Of a stretch of 64,000 bases of DNA, positions 1 through 10,930 are shown one piece after another. A program made the translations under genes and the position numbers. Each line of letters begins with the position of its first letter. Positions within the stretch are counted from its first letter, which is position 1. The notes beneath the pieces were generated by a model that made no database searches, was not told the origin of the DNA, and saw only the letters and a program-made list of their open reading frames with translations. Where the stretch lies: positions 10,725,001 to 10,789,000 of the forward strand of contig OY821771.1 in assembly GCA_963682175.1 (NCBI GenBank). The letters run 5' to 3'. This DNA is from Triglochin maritima. Taxonomy: Eukaryota; Streptophyta; Magnoliopsida; Alismatales; Juncaginaceae.

Positions 1-1019
1 ATAAGTGGTGATGAATGTATTCAATAAAGCACAAGTGTAGGTAGTATTCCTATTCAGGAAGAGAAACCCCTAAGGGGTGGAGTGTGTGTACACATGAAAT
101 TTGCGGATAAATTTCTTCATGTTTGGTGCACCTGAATTGGTTGTTGGAGCTTAGGCACGGTTCTAATTGCCAAAATACTCCTCATATGTTGTGGAGCTTC
201 TTGATTTACTCATTGGTCCTTTTGGTTTACATCCGGGTCTTTCTCTCTTGCATCTCAAAACATACGTCTTACAATTCAGTCATTTCTCTTGCTCTTAGGT
301 CCATTTTGTGTCTCTTGTTCTCACTTGTTTTATTACTGAAACTTAAACATAAAACTCATTACGTAGAAATGCTTAGGTTAAAAATAGAGGATATAAGACT
401 CGAATATATGCATGATATGATGTCAATCAGTCGTCCATAACATCTTCATAAATACTATTGTCATCTTCCGTATTAACTTATTCACCTCCGACATCTCCGT
501 AAGTATCTTGCAACATTGCTTGCATGTCGTCAACAACACTTGAAGTTGTAGTGACGGATGACTGAAATTTCATATTCCTTCCAAGTAGTTTTTCGCCATG
601 GCGTACCCACGTAGGATAATCTGGCATAAAAGCCTTGAGAAGAACATGTTCACGAATTTGGTGTCGTTTAAGAAGTGATTGATTTCTACACTTCTTGCAT
701 GGGCAAGGAATATAACCACCAAATTTCCCAAATTTACAATTGCAAAATTCAAGAACTCATCCAACCCCTTTATATATTCCATTGTCAATCTATCATCAAT
801 CTGTAACGAAGATTTGTTTGGTACAATTGACATCCTATGGAAGTCACACCAATTGACATCCTAGGAACTCAACCACAAACTCAATCGATCTTAACAATTC
901 ATCACCAAACATTCAATATTGCACAACTATAAGCAATATGTAGACTCTATATAAAGAGTTTGTTATTATTGAATGATCACAAGAAGAATATTTCTATTTT
1001 CCAAATCCTTACTAATCTT
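1..1019. other. unassigned AT-rich sequence, possibly U5 side of an LTR
   Basis: No open frame here resembles a known protein. The segment lies on the U5 side of the LTR-like sequence that ends at 2418, so it may belong to that LTR or be flanking DNA. No second copy is visible in the window, so I cannot set the boundary. Confidence 0.3.
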
Positions 1020-2418
1020 CCAATCACCACCTTCTACTCATCTCTTCTCACTCCACCAAGGTCGCGCGATCACATCCATTGCTATCAAGGTCGGTCGATC
1101 GTATCCGTCACTGATAATGTCAGCCAATCGACACATCCGGACTGAAGTCCGCAAGGTCATCTTGTTCCATGGAGTTGTGCAATATCACGCATTAGGATCC
1201 GCGATCCCTCAGGTATACTACCCTAGTAAAATCCAAAGGAATTTTCTATGCTACGCCACTGTTCATAATACTGAGGTGGCTCGTGCCCCAAGTATCCACA
1301 CTCTTCCACTCGACGGTCCTTCGGCAGGCGTGGTCATCACACCCACCGTCACCTCCCGGCTCACGTGCAGGGTGAGGACACGAGCTTCTATGGACAGAAT
1401 TGACACTACACGAGGGCAATGACTCAAATCTGGGCACAATCAGTCGACCAAAATAGGCAAACCGGTCGACCGCTCCCAATGGATAGGGAGGGGTTCGAAC
1501 AATCGCCTAAACGGGTCGAACTCTAGGTACACAACTTATGTCACAACGGTTAAACAAGAGATCATGGGCAGTCGACCGTTTAAAGGTCTAGGCCAGAAAA
1601 AGGCAAATCAATCGGGCAACGGTCGAACGGCAAAGGAGTCCCGTCCAACCGAAAATAACATAGGCCTTCTATGTTCCACAAAATTACAACCGGTCGAACC
1701 AAACATAAGTCCATTGAATACTAAAAAATGTACACTTAAGTTACTGGTCGGACATGAGTCTAAGGTGGTAGAACGTTTAGAAGGTGAGTGCCCTGGTAAG
1801 GTCAAAACTACAAGGCAATGATCGAACGCACGAAGGACTCGTTCAACCGAAAATAACAGGGCCTTCTCATGATCAACAATTCGATACAACCGGTCAACCG
1901 CTAAAAGGCATCGTTCGACTGTCACTGGGCATAACCTTGCATTTACACTATGACCGATCGACTGTTCCATGACAGACACTTGTGCGTCCCTCGTCACCGG
2001 TGACACCTTAGGCCTCCGACGACGATCACAACCCCTCACACACCTTGTGTGAACATTCTAAAGGAACTTGGCATACCTTTCTTTGCTCGTCTCAACGTCG
2101 TCATGCCTTGATGTCGCACAGGTTCACTCCATCACGCTGTGTTTCACCTCCACCTCCTTGTCGCTACAGTCGCTGCTGACTGGAGTTCTCGCCATTGGTG
2201 GCCGTAGTTACTGGGGGGAAATGGGAGAGGAATAAGTGAATTGAAAAGGGAGGGAGAGATGGGTGAGCTTCTCCTTAAAAAATAACTCTTCACCCCAAGG
2301 GCATGGAAGCACATACCTCCCCTCACTCCACCATACATCCCAAACCACCCAAGTCAAACCTTCACCTAATCCACTCCATTAACCACACTTAACCTCTTAC
2401 AAGGTTTTGGATTTAACA
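1020..2418 (-). repeat. probable 3' LTR of the Tekay-like element, GGTCGACC-rich
   Basis: Read on the minus strand, the polyprotein end is followed by a GAGGACGAAATTTC-type stretch, a purine-rich tract and then TGTTAAATCC, which is how Tekay/Del elements enter their 3' LTR. The LTR edge (CA on the plus strand) is at 2417-2418. A pyrimidine-rich leader near 2200-2290 fits the start of R. From about 1040 to 1960 there are many GGTCGACC-like sites, and a segment near 1635 recurs imperfectly near 1833. The outer edge is not defined because no partner LTR is in the window. Confidence 0.5.
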
Positions 2419-2544
2419 ATCCACTCTTTTTAAAGAAATTTCGTCCTCAAAATTAGAAGTAAGCGACTCACCAAAAAGTTTCGGATACTGCTTCCAAACT
2501 TCCTCCTCAATCTCTTAGATGGCCTCACGAACATTGTGATGTTG

Positions 2545-3932
2545 TCATCGCACCTTCACCATCGGAATGGTCCTCCTCCTGAGTTGGTGCTCCATGCGGT
2601 TCACGATCTCTACTGACCTCTCCTCTAGAGATGAGTCATGCTCGATCTCTGAAACCTTTATCTCTATAACGTGCGCTTTGTCTGCCACGTACTTTCTCAT
2701 CATCGATACATTGAAGACATTGTAAAGACCCAAAAACTACGATGGCAAGGCGATCCAGTAGGTGACCTCTCCAACACGGTATAGGATCTCGAACGGTCTG
2801 ACATACCTAAGACTGAGCTTCCCCTTCTTCGCAAACATCACTATTGCCTGGCCGGGGAGATCTTCGAAAATGCTTGGTCGTCGACCTCAAAACTCATTTC
2901 TCGCTTACACTTATCCGCGTAGCTTCTGCCTTTCTCTGAGCTGCTGCTTGTCTCTTGGATAACATCAACCTTCTCAGCATACATTTGCACTAGCTCAGGC
3001 CCCACTAACTGCCTCTCACCTAAATCACTCTAACAAATCGGTGATCTGCACGACCTTCTGTACAACGCCTCGTAAGGTGTCATCTCAGTGCTAGCTTGGA
3101 AGTTGTTGTTGTAGGCGAACTCTATCAGCGGCAAGTGAACATCCCATTGTCCTGCCCAATCCAATGTGCAAGCTCTCAGCATGTCCTCCAAGGTTTGGAT
3201 AGTCCTCTCTGATTGACCATCTATCTGTGGGTGAAACATTGTACTGAACTTCAACTGCGTCCCCAAAGCCTTCTGCAGACTCCCCCAAAATCTGGAATTG
3301 AATCGGGGATCTCAATCCGAGATGATGCTCATTAGTACCTCGTGCAGTCAAACTATCTCCTCGATGTACAACTTAACTTGATCCTCCAGCGGTAACGTGG
3401 TCCTGATCGCTAAAAAGTGTACCAACTTAATTAGTCAACCGACGATGACCCAAATTGCATCATGAAAGTTCTTTGTCTTTGGCAACCTTGTGACAAAAAC
3501 AATCGTCATATGCTCCCACTTCCACTATGGCAGCTTGATCCTTTCTATCGGCCATGCTGGTCTCTGATGCTCAATCTTTACCTGCTGACAGACCAGACAT
3601 CTGGACACGAACTCTGCTATCTCTCTCTTCATGCCCTTCCACAAGATGTTTCACTGCAGGTCCTTAAACATCTTTGTGCTCCCGAAGTGGATAGAGTATC
3701 TGGCTCTGTGTGCCTCCTCCATGATATCCCTCCTTAGATCATCTACCTTTAGTATGCAGATACAGTTCCTGCACCTGAGACCTCCATCTAACCCCACACT
3801 TACGTCAGATCCATCCTTCGCAGTCAACTGCAACAGCCTGGCTAACTCATCATCTATACTTTGGGCCTCCACAACCTTCGAGACTATTTGAGGCTCTACT
3901 CTCATTCCAGCAATCATTGCCCCCTCTGGCAC
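2545..3932 (-). pseudogene. Tekay-like integrase and chromodomain-like C-terminus (broken)
   Basis: At 3651-3932 is the HHCC-type zinc-binding lead-in (LQLTAKDG, ARYSIHFGSTKM). The core follows in shifted frames: an SDRDPRF-like region is only partly readable near 3270-3350, and 3030-3266 carries the [14 protein letters not shown] motif with the catalytic Glu. The 62-aa frame 2545-2733 ends in RRRTIPMVKVR, matching the conserved 'LRRKTIPLVKV' tail of this lineage. In the family this protein inserts the cDNA into chromatin. Stops and frameshifts disable it here. Confidence 0.75.
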
Positions 3933-3980
3933 CTCAGCGAATGGTTTCCACTATGCTAAAATCTCAAGCAGTCTCCACTC

Positions 3981-4325
3981 CTAAATGCACATACTGGCCA
4001 CTGACAGTTCCACCTTCCTGCTAAGGGCATATGCTACCGGATTCGCCTTCCCCAAGTGATAGGAAATGGTGAAGTCGTAGTCATTGATGAACTCGAGCCA
4101 TCTACGATGCCACGTACTCATCTCCTTCTGTGAGAACAGATACTTTGGACTATGGTGGTCGGTGAAAACCTCAAACTGCTCCCAATACAAAAAGTGACTC
4201 CAGGTCTTCAAAGCATGAACCACTGCTACTAGCTCCAGGTCATCCGTAGGGTAGTTCTTCTTGTGCACCCTCAGTTGTATCTCGATAGGTACGCCACTAC
4301 CTTCCTGTGCTGCATAAGTACGCAA
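3981..4325 (-). pseudogene. Tekay-like RNase H domain
   Basis: The 114-aa frame contains VFTDHHSPKYLF, RRWLEFINDYDF and ISYHLGKANPVAYALSRK, which match the conserved end of Ty3/gypsy RNase H and the linker to integrase. It would remove the RNA strand during reverse transcription. It is separated from the reverse transcriptase by frame breaks, so it cannot be translated as part of the polyprotein. Confidence 0.8.
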
Positions 4326-4416
4326 CCCAAGGTGGTCCCTGATGCGTCATTGTACATCACGTACCAACCACTGCCACTCGAAAGAGTCAGAATCGGCGCA
4401 GTCCTCAGCCCACTCT

Positions 4417-5319
4417 TCAACTTCTGAAAGTTGTCCTCACACTTCTGGGACCAAACGAACTTGACACCTTCTGTGTCAACATCGTCAGTGGTGAAGCATG
4501 TCTGGAGAAGTCATTAATGAAATGGCGATAGTAGTATGCCAGTCCTACAAAACTCATGATATCACGCTCGTCGGGATCTTCCACTGCGTCCCAACCTCCA
4601 CCTTCATCGGGTGCACTAAGATCTCGTCCCTTGATACAATGTGCCTTAGAAATGCTACCTGATCTAGCCAAAAGTTGCACTTCGTGTACTTGGCATAAAC
4701 CTTCTGATCCCTCAAGATACCAAGTACAACCCTCAGATGCTCCCGGTGTTGCTCTCTATTTTGTGAGTAGACTAGGATGTCGTCCATGAAGACGATGATG
4801 AAACTATCATGGTACGGCTTGAACATTTTATTCATCAGGCTCATGAATGTTGCAGGTGCATTCGTCAATCCAAACGACATCACTACAAACTCATAGTGTC
4901 CATACCGGGTCCAGAACGTCGTCTTCTGGACATCCTCCTCCTTGATCATCAACTAGTGATAACTGGATCGCAGATTTATCTAGGAGAAAACATTCATAGT
5001 CTATAATTGATCAAAAAGGTCCTCAATCATGGGTAAAGGGTATCGGTTCCTGATGGTAACCTTATTCAGCATCCTGTAGTCGATGCACATCCGCAACGAC
5101 TCGTCCGTTTTCTTCACAAACATCACAGGCGTTCCCTAATGTGAGACGTTGGGTCGAATAAATCTTGTATCTATCAACTCCTACAACTATTTCTTCAGCT
5201 CAGCCAGCTCTGTAGGTGTCATCCGATATGGAGCCTTCGACTGCGGAGTTGTACCAGCTACCAACTTGGTGTTGAACGCAATCGCTCAGTGCGGTGGTAG
5301 TCCAGAGATATCTGCAGGG
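4417..5319 (-). pseudogene. Tekay-like reverse transcriptase (broken)
   Basis: The frame 4554-4952 contains the RT palm motifs FVVMSFGLTNAPATF and the catalytic box FMDDILVYS. Upstream minus-strand sequence to 5319 encodes the N-terminal fingers, with frame damage. The thumb side continues to about 4417 (FVGLAYYYRHFINDFS). The protein start was separated from this part by the 11.2 kb insertion at 5320. Confidence 0.8.
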
Positions 5320-5324
5320 AACAC
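5320..5324. repeat. target site duplication AACAC (left)
   Basis: AACAC precedes the left LTR and is repeated exactly at 16512-16516 after the right LTR. It is the 5-bp duplication typical of Ty3/gypsy integrases and fixes both ends of the nested element. Confidence 0.9.
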
Positions 5325-6212
5325 TGATGAGATTTTTATTTATACCGCCAGTGCACGACGTCGATGAAGACGCGGCAAGTACGGATCGAACACAAGGAGG
5401 GAGAAAACTTTGTTATTTTTGTGATTTTCGATTAAGGAAAGAAATATTAATCTACTGGAATTTGAATTTGGAATTAAGAACATGAAATATTAATCTAAAA
5501 CAAAGCTTAATCTAAAACTAAGAACATGTACTCTACTGGAATTAAGAACATGAAATATTAATCTAAAACTAAGCTTACGAAAGACAAAGACAATGGAGAA
5601 ATAAATTGGCAGAATTTTATTGCTATAGAATGGAATACCAAAAAGTTCCCCTCACAACATAATTTCGGGGCTATTTATAACCGATACAAGGAACCCTAAG
5701 TATGAATAAGGAAGGGCATGTGCTATGACACGACTGGACGAAATCTGGGGCACGGATCGCACACCATGGGGCGTTTCCGCCGCACATTGACCGTCAGATG
5801 CGGCAGAAACGCCGCATGGATGGCTCAGATTGTGTTGTGCTTTTGCGGGTGTGTTTTTGGTATGTTCTAGATGGCCTCCACGCGTCTGAATTGATTATTG
5901 CATATCTTTGGAGATCCGAATTTAATTTCTTCTTGAATACTTCTCCAAAATAACTTTTTAGTCCTTCTAATTTGCGATCAGGTCCCTGGCTTTTTATGCA
6001 ATCAATTGGATTTCAACTTGAGCTTCAATCTCTAGCTAATTGGTCATTGTGATCTATTTGAGTCCATTGCACGCGTTTTAGCTCGAATATTGGTAAATTG
6101 CATTGTAACTCTTTAATTCTGCACAATTGCTCAAAACAATACCTTAGTAGCATTTATTTATATAAAAATAATCTAAATGAAAGACATATGATGCAATGTA
6201 TGCAATGCATAA
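5325..6212 (-). repeat. 3' LTR of the Athila-like element (internally deleted)
   Basis: It begins TGATGAGATT and ends at the position matching the CATCA end of the right LTR (here CATAA, so the terminal CA is mutated). It is 888 bp against 1265 bp for its partner. About 377 bp are missing around 5440-5530, where short duplicated AT-rich pieces mark a rearranged junction. Confidence 0.88.
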
Positions 6213-6235
6213 AATACCCCTACACCTAGATTTTG
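6213..6235 (-). other. polypurine tract of the Athila-like element
   Basis: Next to the inner edge of the 3' LTR the minus strand reads AGGTGTAGGGGTATTT, a purine-rich stretch in the position where plus-strand DNA synthesis is primed in LTR retrotransposons. Confidence 0.6.
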
Positions 6236-7266
6236 CTAGTCTCGAGCAAAACAAAACAAAAAATATAAGTATGAAAGCAAGGAAATTTTAACCCACTTTC
6301 GTAGGAATCACGGTTGCACTTAGCATGTGCAACAAGCCTTTAAACCCCCTACGTTTCCTTAGAGGACGAGTTTTGTCTCGTGAGGGTTTTCAGTTGACAC
6401 ACCCACAAAGTCTTAATTCAATATTTCATTAATAACTCTCAATATCTCCACCTCAACCTCGTACATCTCACTTAGAACTCTTGCATGCTCATTATATACA
6501 TTTAACTCATAAAAATTCTGACTTGGTCTTTGTTCCTCCAACATTCACACCACTAACCCTTCTATACATGTTATCACTTAAATTATTTTGCACACCTCCT
6601 CTGGTGGTGAAGTATCATTTGGATCAACCATGGCATGGATCATTCTTCTAACTTTGGGCCTTGAGTATCTTACAGTAATAATTCCCCGTGATTCAACATA
6701 TTTGCTTGTTTGACACTTTTACCCTTTTGCATTCGTGTAGCGAGTTTGGTCGATAATCCCGAGCTGGCAGACTCAAGTTACCGGGTTTCAAGATACCCTA
6801 CGGACCAGTGACTCGAAGGCTTGGGCTTTTGTAATCATTTTGCAAGATGTGCTTTCCTCACTTTTATTCCCCTTTTATTTTCCTCAAGGCTTAATTGCTA
6901 TCAGAAGTCCACACTTCCCGGTATATTTTCCTCAACCTCTGCTTTTTATCAACCACTTCAAAGATTTGATTCATCCAATTTATGTGCATATATGTCTTAA
7001 AGGGTAATGGGTTATTTCTTTAGAACTTAGATTTATGTCATAATTTCTACAAGCAGAACTATATAATAAGGAACAAAAACTCAATGCAATTTGTCCTCGG
7101 GTTTTGGTAGTTCAATCTTAAGCTATGTCATGAAACATTGAAAGTGTTTTTTGAAACAAAAATAAAACAGATAGGTAGATAACTAGTCACCCCCTACACC
7201 TATTTCATGCATTGTCCCCAATGTATGCAAAATTAAATAATATAGGAAATGCAAAAAATAATAAAG
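6236..7266. other. non-coding region between the extra ORF and 3' LTR
   Basis: About 1 kb inside the Athila-like element without a supported frame on either strand. It contains only AT-rich sequence. Long untranslated stretches here are usual for Athila/Tat elements. Confidence 0.5.
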
Positions 7267-8142
7267 TTACCACCTTCGGGATGACGACTCTCCATGGTCG
7301 GAGAGTGCTTTGTTCAGTTTGCTATTGAGGCGCCTCATCCCGCCCCACATTCGGGACCTATGCTCGTCATAGTTTTCTGGGGTTGACTGAGCCCAGAATG
7401 CTGCGGAGTCTTCAGACGACTCACTTGATTGCTTAGCATCCTCCATTTCTGGAGGTGTCCACAGGTCCGCTATAGTGCCACGATAGGAAGATGTCTCGCG
7501 TTCCACCGTACAAGGGAGCAGGTCGGCTTCGTACGCCCAGAAAGACTCATAGGCCATGAAGTGCTTGCAGATAGTGGTGACAAGGCATGGCAGAGGTTGG
7601 GAGCTGCGTTGGTGGCCTTCTCCAATGGTGGTCAGAAGCCGTCGGCACATACAGTAAGTGCGATCACGGGTCATCAGGGAGTGAACGATGCCCTTCTCAA
7701 CGGTGCGAAAAGAAGTATTGTGGGTATTACTCGTGACGTTTTGGCATGCCCACCTACATGCTATAAAGACATTCCGGTACATGGATCTGCCATTGATACC
7801 CCGATCACGGCTAAGCACAAAATCTGGTCCCATGAGTGACCGATAGAAACTGATTTCCTCGGATGGCAAAGTGGAGGCCCCTTGTGGTATGTCAGTCAAG
7901 TTGGAGATGATGTGGAGGTCAATCGCCCAGACTTTGTTTCTCCAACTCAGTAAAATGTACCCACTGTCCAGGTCCATGTCAGTGATACTGCTATAGAACT
8001 CCTCCACTAAGCTAGGGCAGTAAACATCATTGTTATTATGGACCAAGTAACTCCAACTCCGTGCTATGATTTCGTCGTAAAAGTGGGTGCCATATTGATC
8101 ACTAACAAGCAACGGGTGGAAGTTCTTCTCGGGAAACACCAT
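7267..8142 (-). CDS. extra ORF downstream of integrase in the Athila-like element (291 aa)
   Basis: This frame is open for 291 codons while gag-pol around it is broken. It starts about 100 bases after the integrase frame on the same strand, where Athila-type elements carry an additional, sometimes 'env-like', ORF. I see no signal peptide or clear membrane segment. The N-terminal half (CPSLVEEFYSSITDMDLDSG, then SWRNKVWAIDL) resembles the 'putative plant transposon protein' family seen in other Athila/Tat elements: a 'V-x-EFY' motif followed by a short W/I/L-rich strand. The C-terminus is acidic and Ser-rich. Function is unknown; calling it an envelope protein is not supported. Confidence 0.6.
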   Translation of the reverse strand: MVFPEKNFHPLLVSDQYGTHFYDEIIARSWSYLVHNNNDVYCPSLVEEFYSSITDMDLDSGYILLSWRNKVWAIDLHIISNLTDIPQGASTLPSEEISFYRSLMGPDFVLSRDRGINGRSMYRNVFIACRWACQNVTSNTHNTSFRTVEKGIVHSLMTRDRTYCMCRRLLTTIGEGHQRSSQPLPCLVTTICKHFMAYESFWAYEADLLPCTVERETSSYRGTIADLWTPPEMEDAKQSSESSEDSAAFWAQSTPENYDEHRSRMWGGMRRLNSKLNKALSDHGESSSRRW

Positions 8143-8243
8143 GGTGATAGAATGTTGCTAAAGTGGTATACGTTTGATTGAGAATAATAAGTCATGTACT
8201 TCCACCGTTCTCCAACTTTTTTTTTGGAGAAATAAACTAAAAC

Positions 8244-9629
8244 TTAATCAAAATGAGGAATTGCGTGTAAAAACACGACTTCCTCTGCAACATTGGAGGG
8301 ACGATTTAAGTAGGGCCTCAATCGATGCCCGTTAATTTTAAAGTTTTCACCGTTCTCCGGATTACTGATCTCGACCGCTCCGTGAGGGAAAACGGTTTTG
8401 ATCATGAAAGGGCCGGTCCAACGACTCTCGAGTTTGCCGGAAAAGAGATGAAGGTGAGAGTTATAGAGAAGGACCAACTGTCCAGGAGAAAAAGATTTCC
8501 TAACGATGGATTTATCATGAAAAACTTTGGTCTTTTCCTTATAAATTTTAGCATTCTCATAAGCCTCATTTCTTATTTCCTCAAGCTCAACTAAATTCAA
8601 TTTTCGAGCATTACCGGCTGCCTCTAAATCCATATTCAGTTGCTTAATAGCCCAAAGGGCTCTATGCTCCAATTCGACCGGTAAGTGGCACGCTTTTCCA
8701 TAGACTAACCGGTAAGGGGACGTTCCTAAATTGGTCTTGAAAGTGGTCCGATAGGCCCACAACGCATCATTAATTCTTACAGACCAATCCTTACGTGAGG
8801 CATTAACCCTCTTTTCCAGAATTTGCTTGATTTGTCTATTGGAAACCTCAACTTGTCCACTTGTTTGAGGGTGATACGCGGTAGCTAACTTATGAGTTAT
8901 GGAATATTTTCTCATCAAAGCTTCAAATGATCTATTACAAAAATGAGTACCCCGGTCACTGATAATGGTACGTGGAGTACCGAATCGGGAGAAAATATTC
9001 TCCTTCAGAAATTTTACAACAACTTTGTTGTCATTGGATTTTGTGGGGATAGCCTCAACCCACATGGACACGTAGTCCACAGCTAGCAAGATATACTCCT
9101 TCCCAAAAGACATTGGAAACGGGCCCATAAAATCGATGCCCCAAACATCGAAGATATCAACTATGAGAATAGGGTGCAGAGGCATCATGTCTCTACGAGA
9201 GAGTTTTCCTAGCATTTGACATCTAGAGCAAGAATTACAAAATGCAAATGCATCCTTAAATAGGATGGGGCAATAAAATCCACACTGTAAAACTTTGGTT
9301 GCGGTTTTCTTGGCTCCAAAATGTCATCCACATGCTTGGTCATGACAAAAAGATAGAACACTTGCAAATTCCTTCTCAGGAACACATCTCCTAATGATTT
9401 GATCCGAACAATACTTGAAAAGATATGGGTCATCCCAATAAAAAAAATTCACTAGGGACCTAAATTTGGCTTGATCGTTCTTAGACCATTCAGTCGGGGT
9501 CACACCAGTTACTAAGAAATTGACTATATCGGCGAACCATGGTTCGCCAGACACAACCATAATATGCTCATCCGGAAAGTTCTCATTCACTGGTGTGTTA
9601 TTCACTGGGATAAGAGAAATTCTAGACAA
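8244..9629 (-). pseudogene. Athila-like integrase (one frame break)
   Basis: 9324-9629 holds the linker and HHCC zinc-binding region (PWFADIVNFLVTG, YCSDQIIRRCVPE, LSFCHDQACG). After a frame break, 8244-9215 carries the core: [11 protein letters not shown] (first Asp), [10 protein letters not shown] (second Asp) and [12 protein letters not shown] (Glu), so the D,D-35-E triad is intact. A C-terminal domain follows ([20 protein letters not shown]). The enzyme would join element cDNA to the host chromosome. The break near 9210-9330 prevents a full-length product. Confidence 0.82.
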
Positions 9630-9701
9630 GTGATCAGCGACTACATTTTCACAACCCTTTTTATCACGGATTTCGACATCAAATTCTTGCAGTAGTAAGA
9701 T

Positions 9702-9980
9702 CTAACGCAATAAACGCGGCTTGGCATCCTTTTTGTTCACTAAATGTATTATTGCCGCATGATCTGTGTAAATAATCACATGTGTGCCTATCAAATATTG
9801 TCGAAATTTTTCCAAGGCAAAAATGACAGCTAGAAATTCTTTCTCGGTTACCGTATAGTTCAATTGGGCATCATTCAATGTTTTACTAGCATAATATATC
9901 ACGTGAGGTTTCTTCTCAATTTTCTGACCCAACACTGCTCCTATGGCGTAATCTGATGCATCACAAAGGGTTGGGTCCAA
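9702..9980 (-). pseudogene. Athila-like RNase H
   Basis: The 92-aa frame begins [14 protein letters not shown] and includes [30 protein letters not shown] and [12 protein letters not shown], the classical gypsy RNase H motifs with the first catalytic Asp. It overlaps the end of the RT frame in another reading frame, showing a frameshift between RT and RNase H. Confidence 0.85.
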
Positions 9981-10633
9981 TCGGGTGAATGAATAATGGG
10001 TGCCGACGTCAATTCCCTCGTAAGGTGGTTAAAGGACTCCAAACATTTATCAGAAAATTCAAACTTAGAGTCCTTTGCTAATAATTCAGTCAATGGTCTA
10101 GTCACCTTACTAAAGTCCTTGATAAACCTTCGATAGAATTCGGCATGCCCTAACAATGAACGAATCTCTTTGACATTTGTTGGTGGAGAGAGATGCTTAA
10201 TCAAATCCACCTTGGCTTTATCCACTTGAATTCCATCCTTAGACACAATGTGACCAAGTACTATTCCATGCTTAACCATGAAATTATATTTTTCCCAATT
10301 TAAGGTCAAGTTCTTCTCCTTACACCATACTAGTACTAATTCCAAATGGTTCAAACAATTGGCAAAAGTGGGACCAAAGACAGAGAAATCATCCATGAAA
10401 ATTTCCATGAAATTATCCACCATTTCAGAGAAGATGCTAACCATACATCTTTGAAATGTGGCAGGAGCTTTGCACAAGCCAAAGGGCATGCGACGGAAAG
10501 CAAATGTGTCGAATGGGCACGTGAAAGTAGTTTTCTCCTGATCCTCAGGAGCGATAGGAATTTGGTTATAGACGGAATATCCATCAAGAAAACAATAATA
10601 CTCATATCCGGCCAACCGTTCTAACATTTGATC

Positions 10634-10641
10634 TATGAAAG
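10634..10641. repeat. target site duplication TATGAAAG (left)
   Basis: TATGAAAG at 10634-10641 is repeated exactly at 10812-10819 on the other side of the MITE. Eight bases is the hAT superfamily size. Confidence 0.85.
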
Positions 10642-10811
10642 TAGGGTTGAGCATTCGGTCCGGACCGGACCGGACCGGACCGAAATTTAAAAAATTGGCG
10701 GACCGAAACCCGGACCGGACCGGATGAAATCCGAATTTCCCGGACCAAACCCGGACCGATCGGTCGTGTCCGGTCCAGTCACCGGTCCGACCCGGGTCCT
10801 GCTCTCCCCTA
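10642..10811. mobile_element. 170-bp hAT-type MITE with GGACC repeats
   Basis: It starts TAGGGTTGAGCA and ends TGCTCTCCCCTA, imperfect terminal inverted repeats, and is flanked by the 8-bp duplication TATGAAAG. The interior is built of overlapping CGGTCCGGACCGG-type palindromes. It has no coding capacity and must have been mobilised by another element's transposase. Confidence 0.85.
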
Positions 10812-10930
10812 TATGAAAGGAAGAGGGAAGTGGTCCTTACGGGTTGCAGAATTCAGTTTCCTATAGTCAATGCAAATCCTCCAACCGGTTTGGATACGGG
10901 TCGGGACTAACTCATTAAGCTCATTCTCAA

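Larger units (their letters stand above)
9941..10930 (-). pseudogene. Athila-like reverse transcriptase, interrupted by a MITE
   Basis: 10641-9941 encodes the palm: FIDQMLERLAGYEYYCFLDG, RRMPFGLCKAPATFQRCM and the catalytic FMDDFSVFG. The preceding minus-strand segment 10820-10930 encodes the fingers up to HFPLPF. The two parts are separated by a 170-bp hAT-type insertion (10642-10811); removing it with one 8-bp duplication joins them in frame. This is the best evidence that the insertion disabled the gene. Confidence 0.85.

Noticed and set aside
1608..2039. 143-codon minus-strand frame
   Set aside because: It runs through the GGTCGACC-rich LTR, where repeated GTCGAC phrases avoid stops; no protein family resemblance.
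7429..7839. 136-codon plus-strand frame
   Set aside because: It is antisense to the 291-codon extra ORF of the Athila-like element and has no independent support.
7267..8142. Calling the extra Athila-like ORF an envelope gene
   Set aside because: No signal peptide, fusion peptide or membrane anchor is visible; position alone is not enough.
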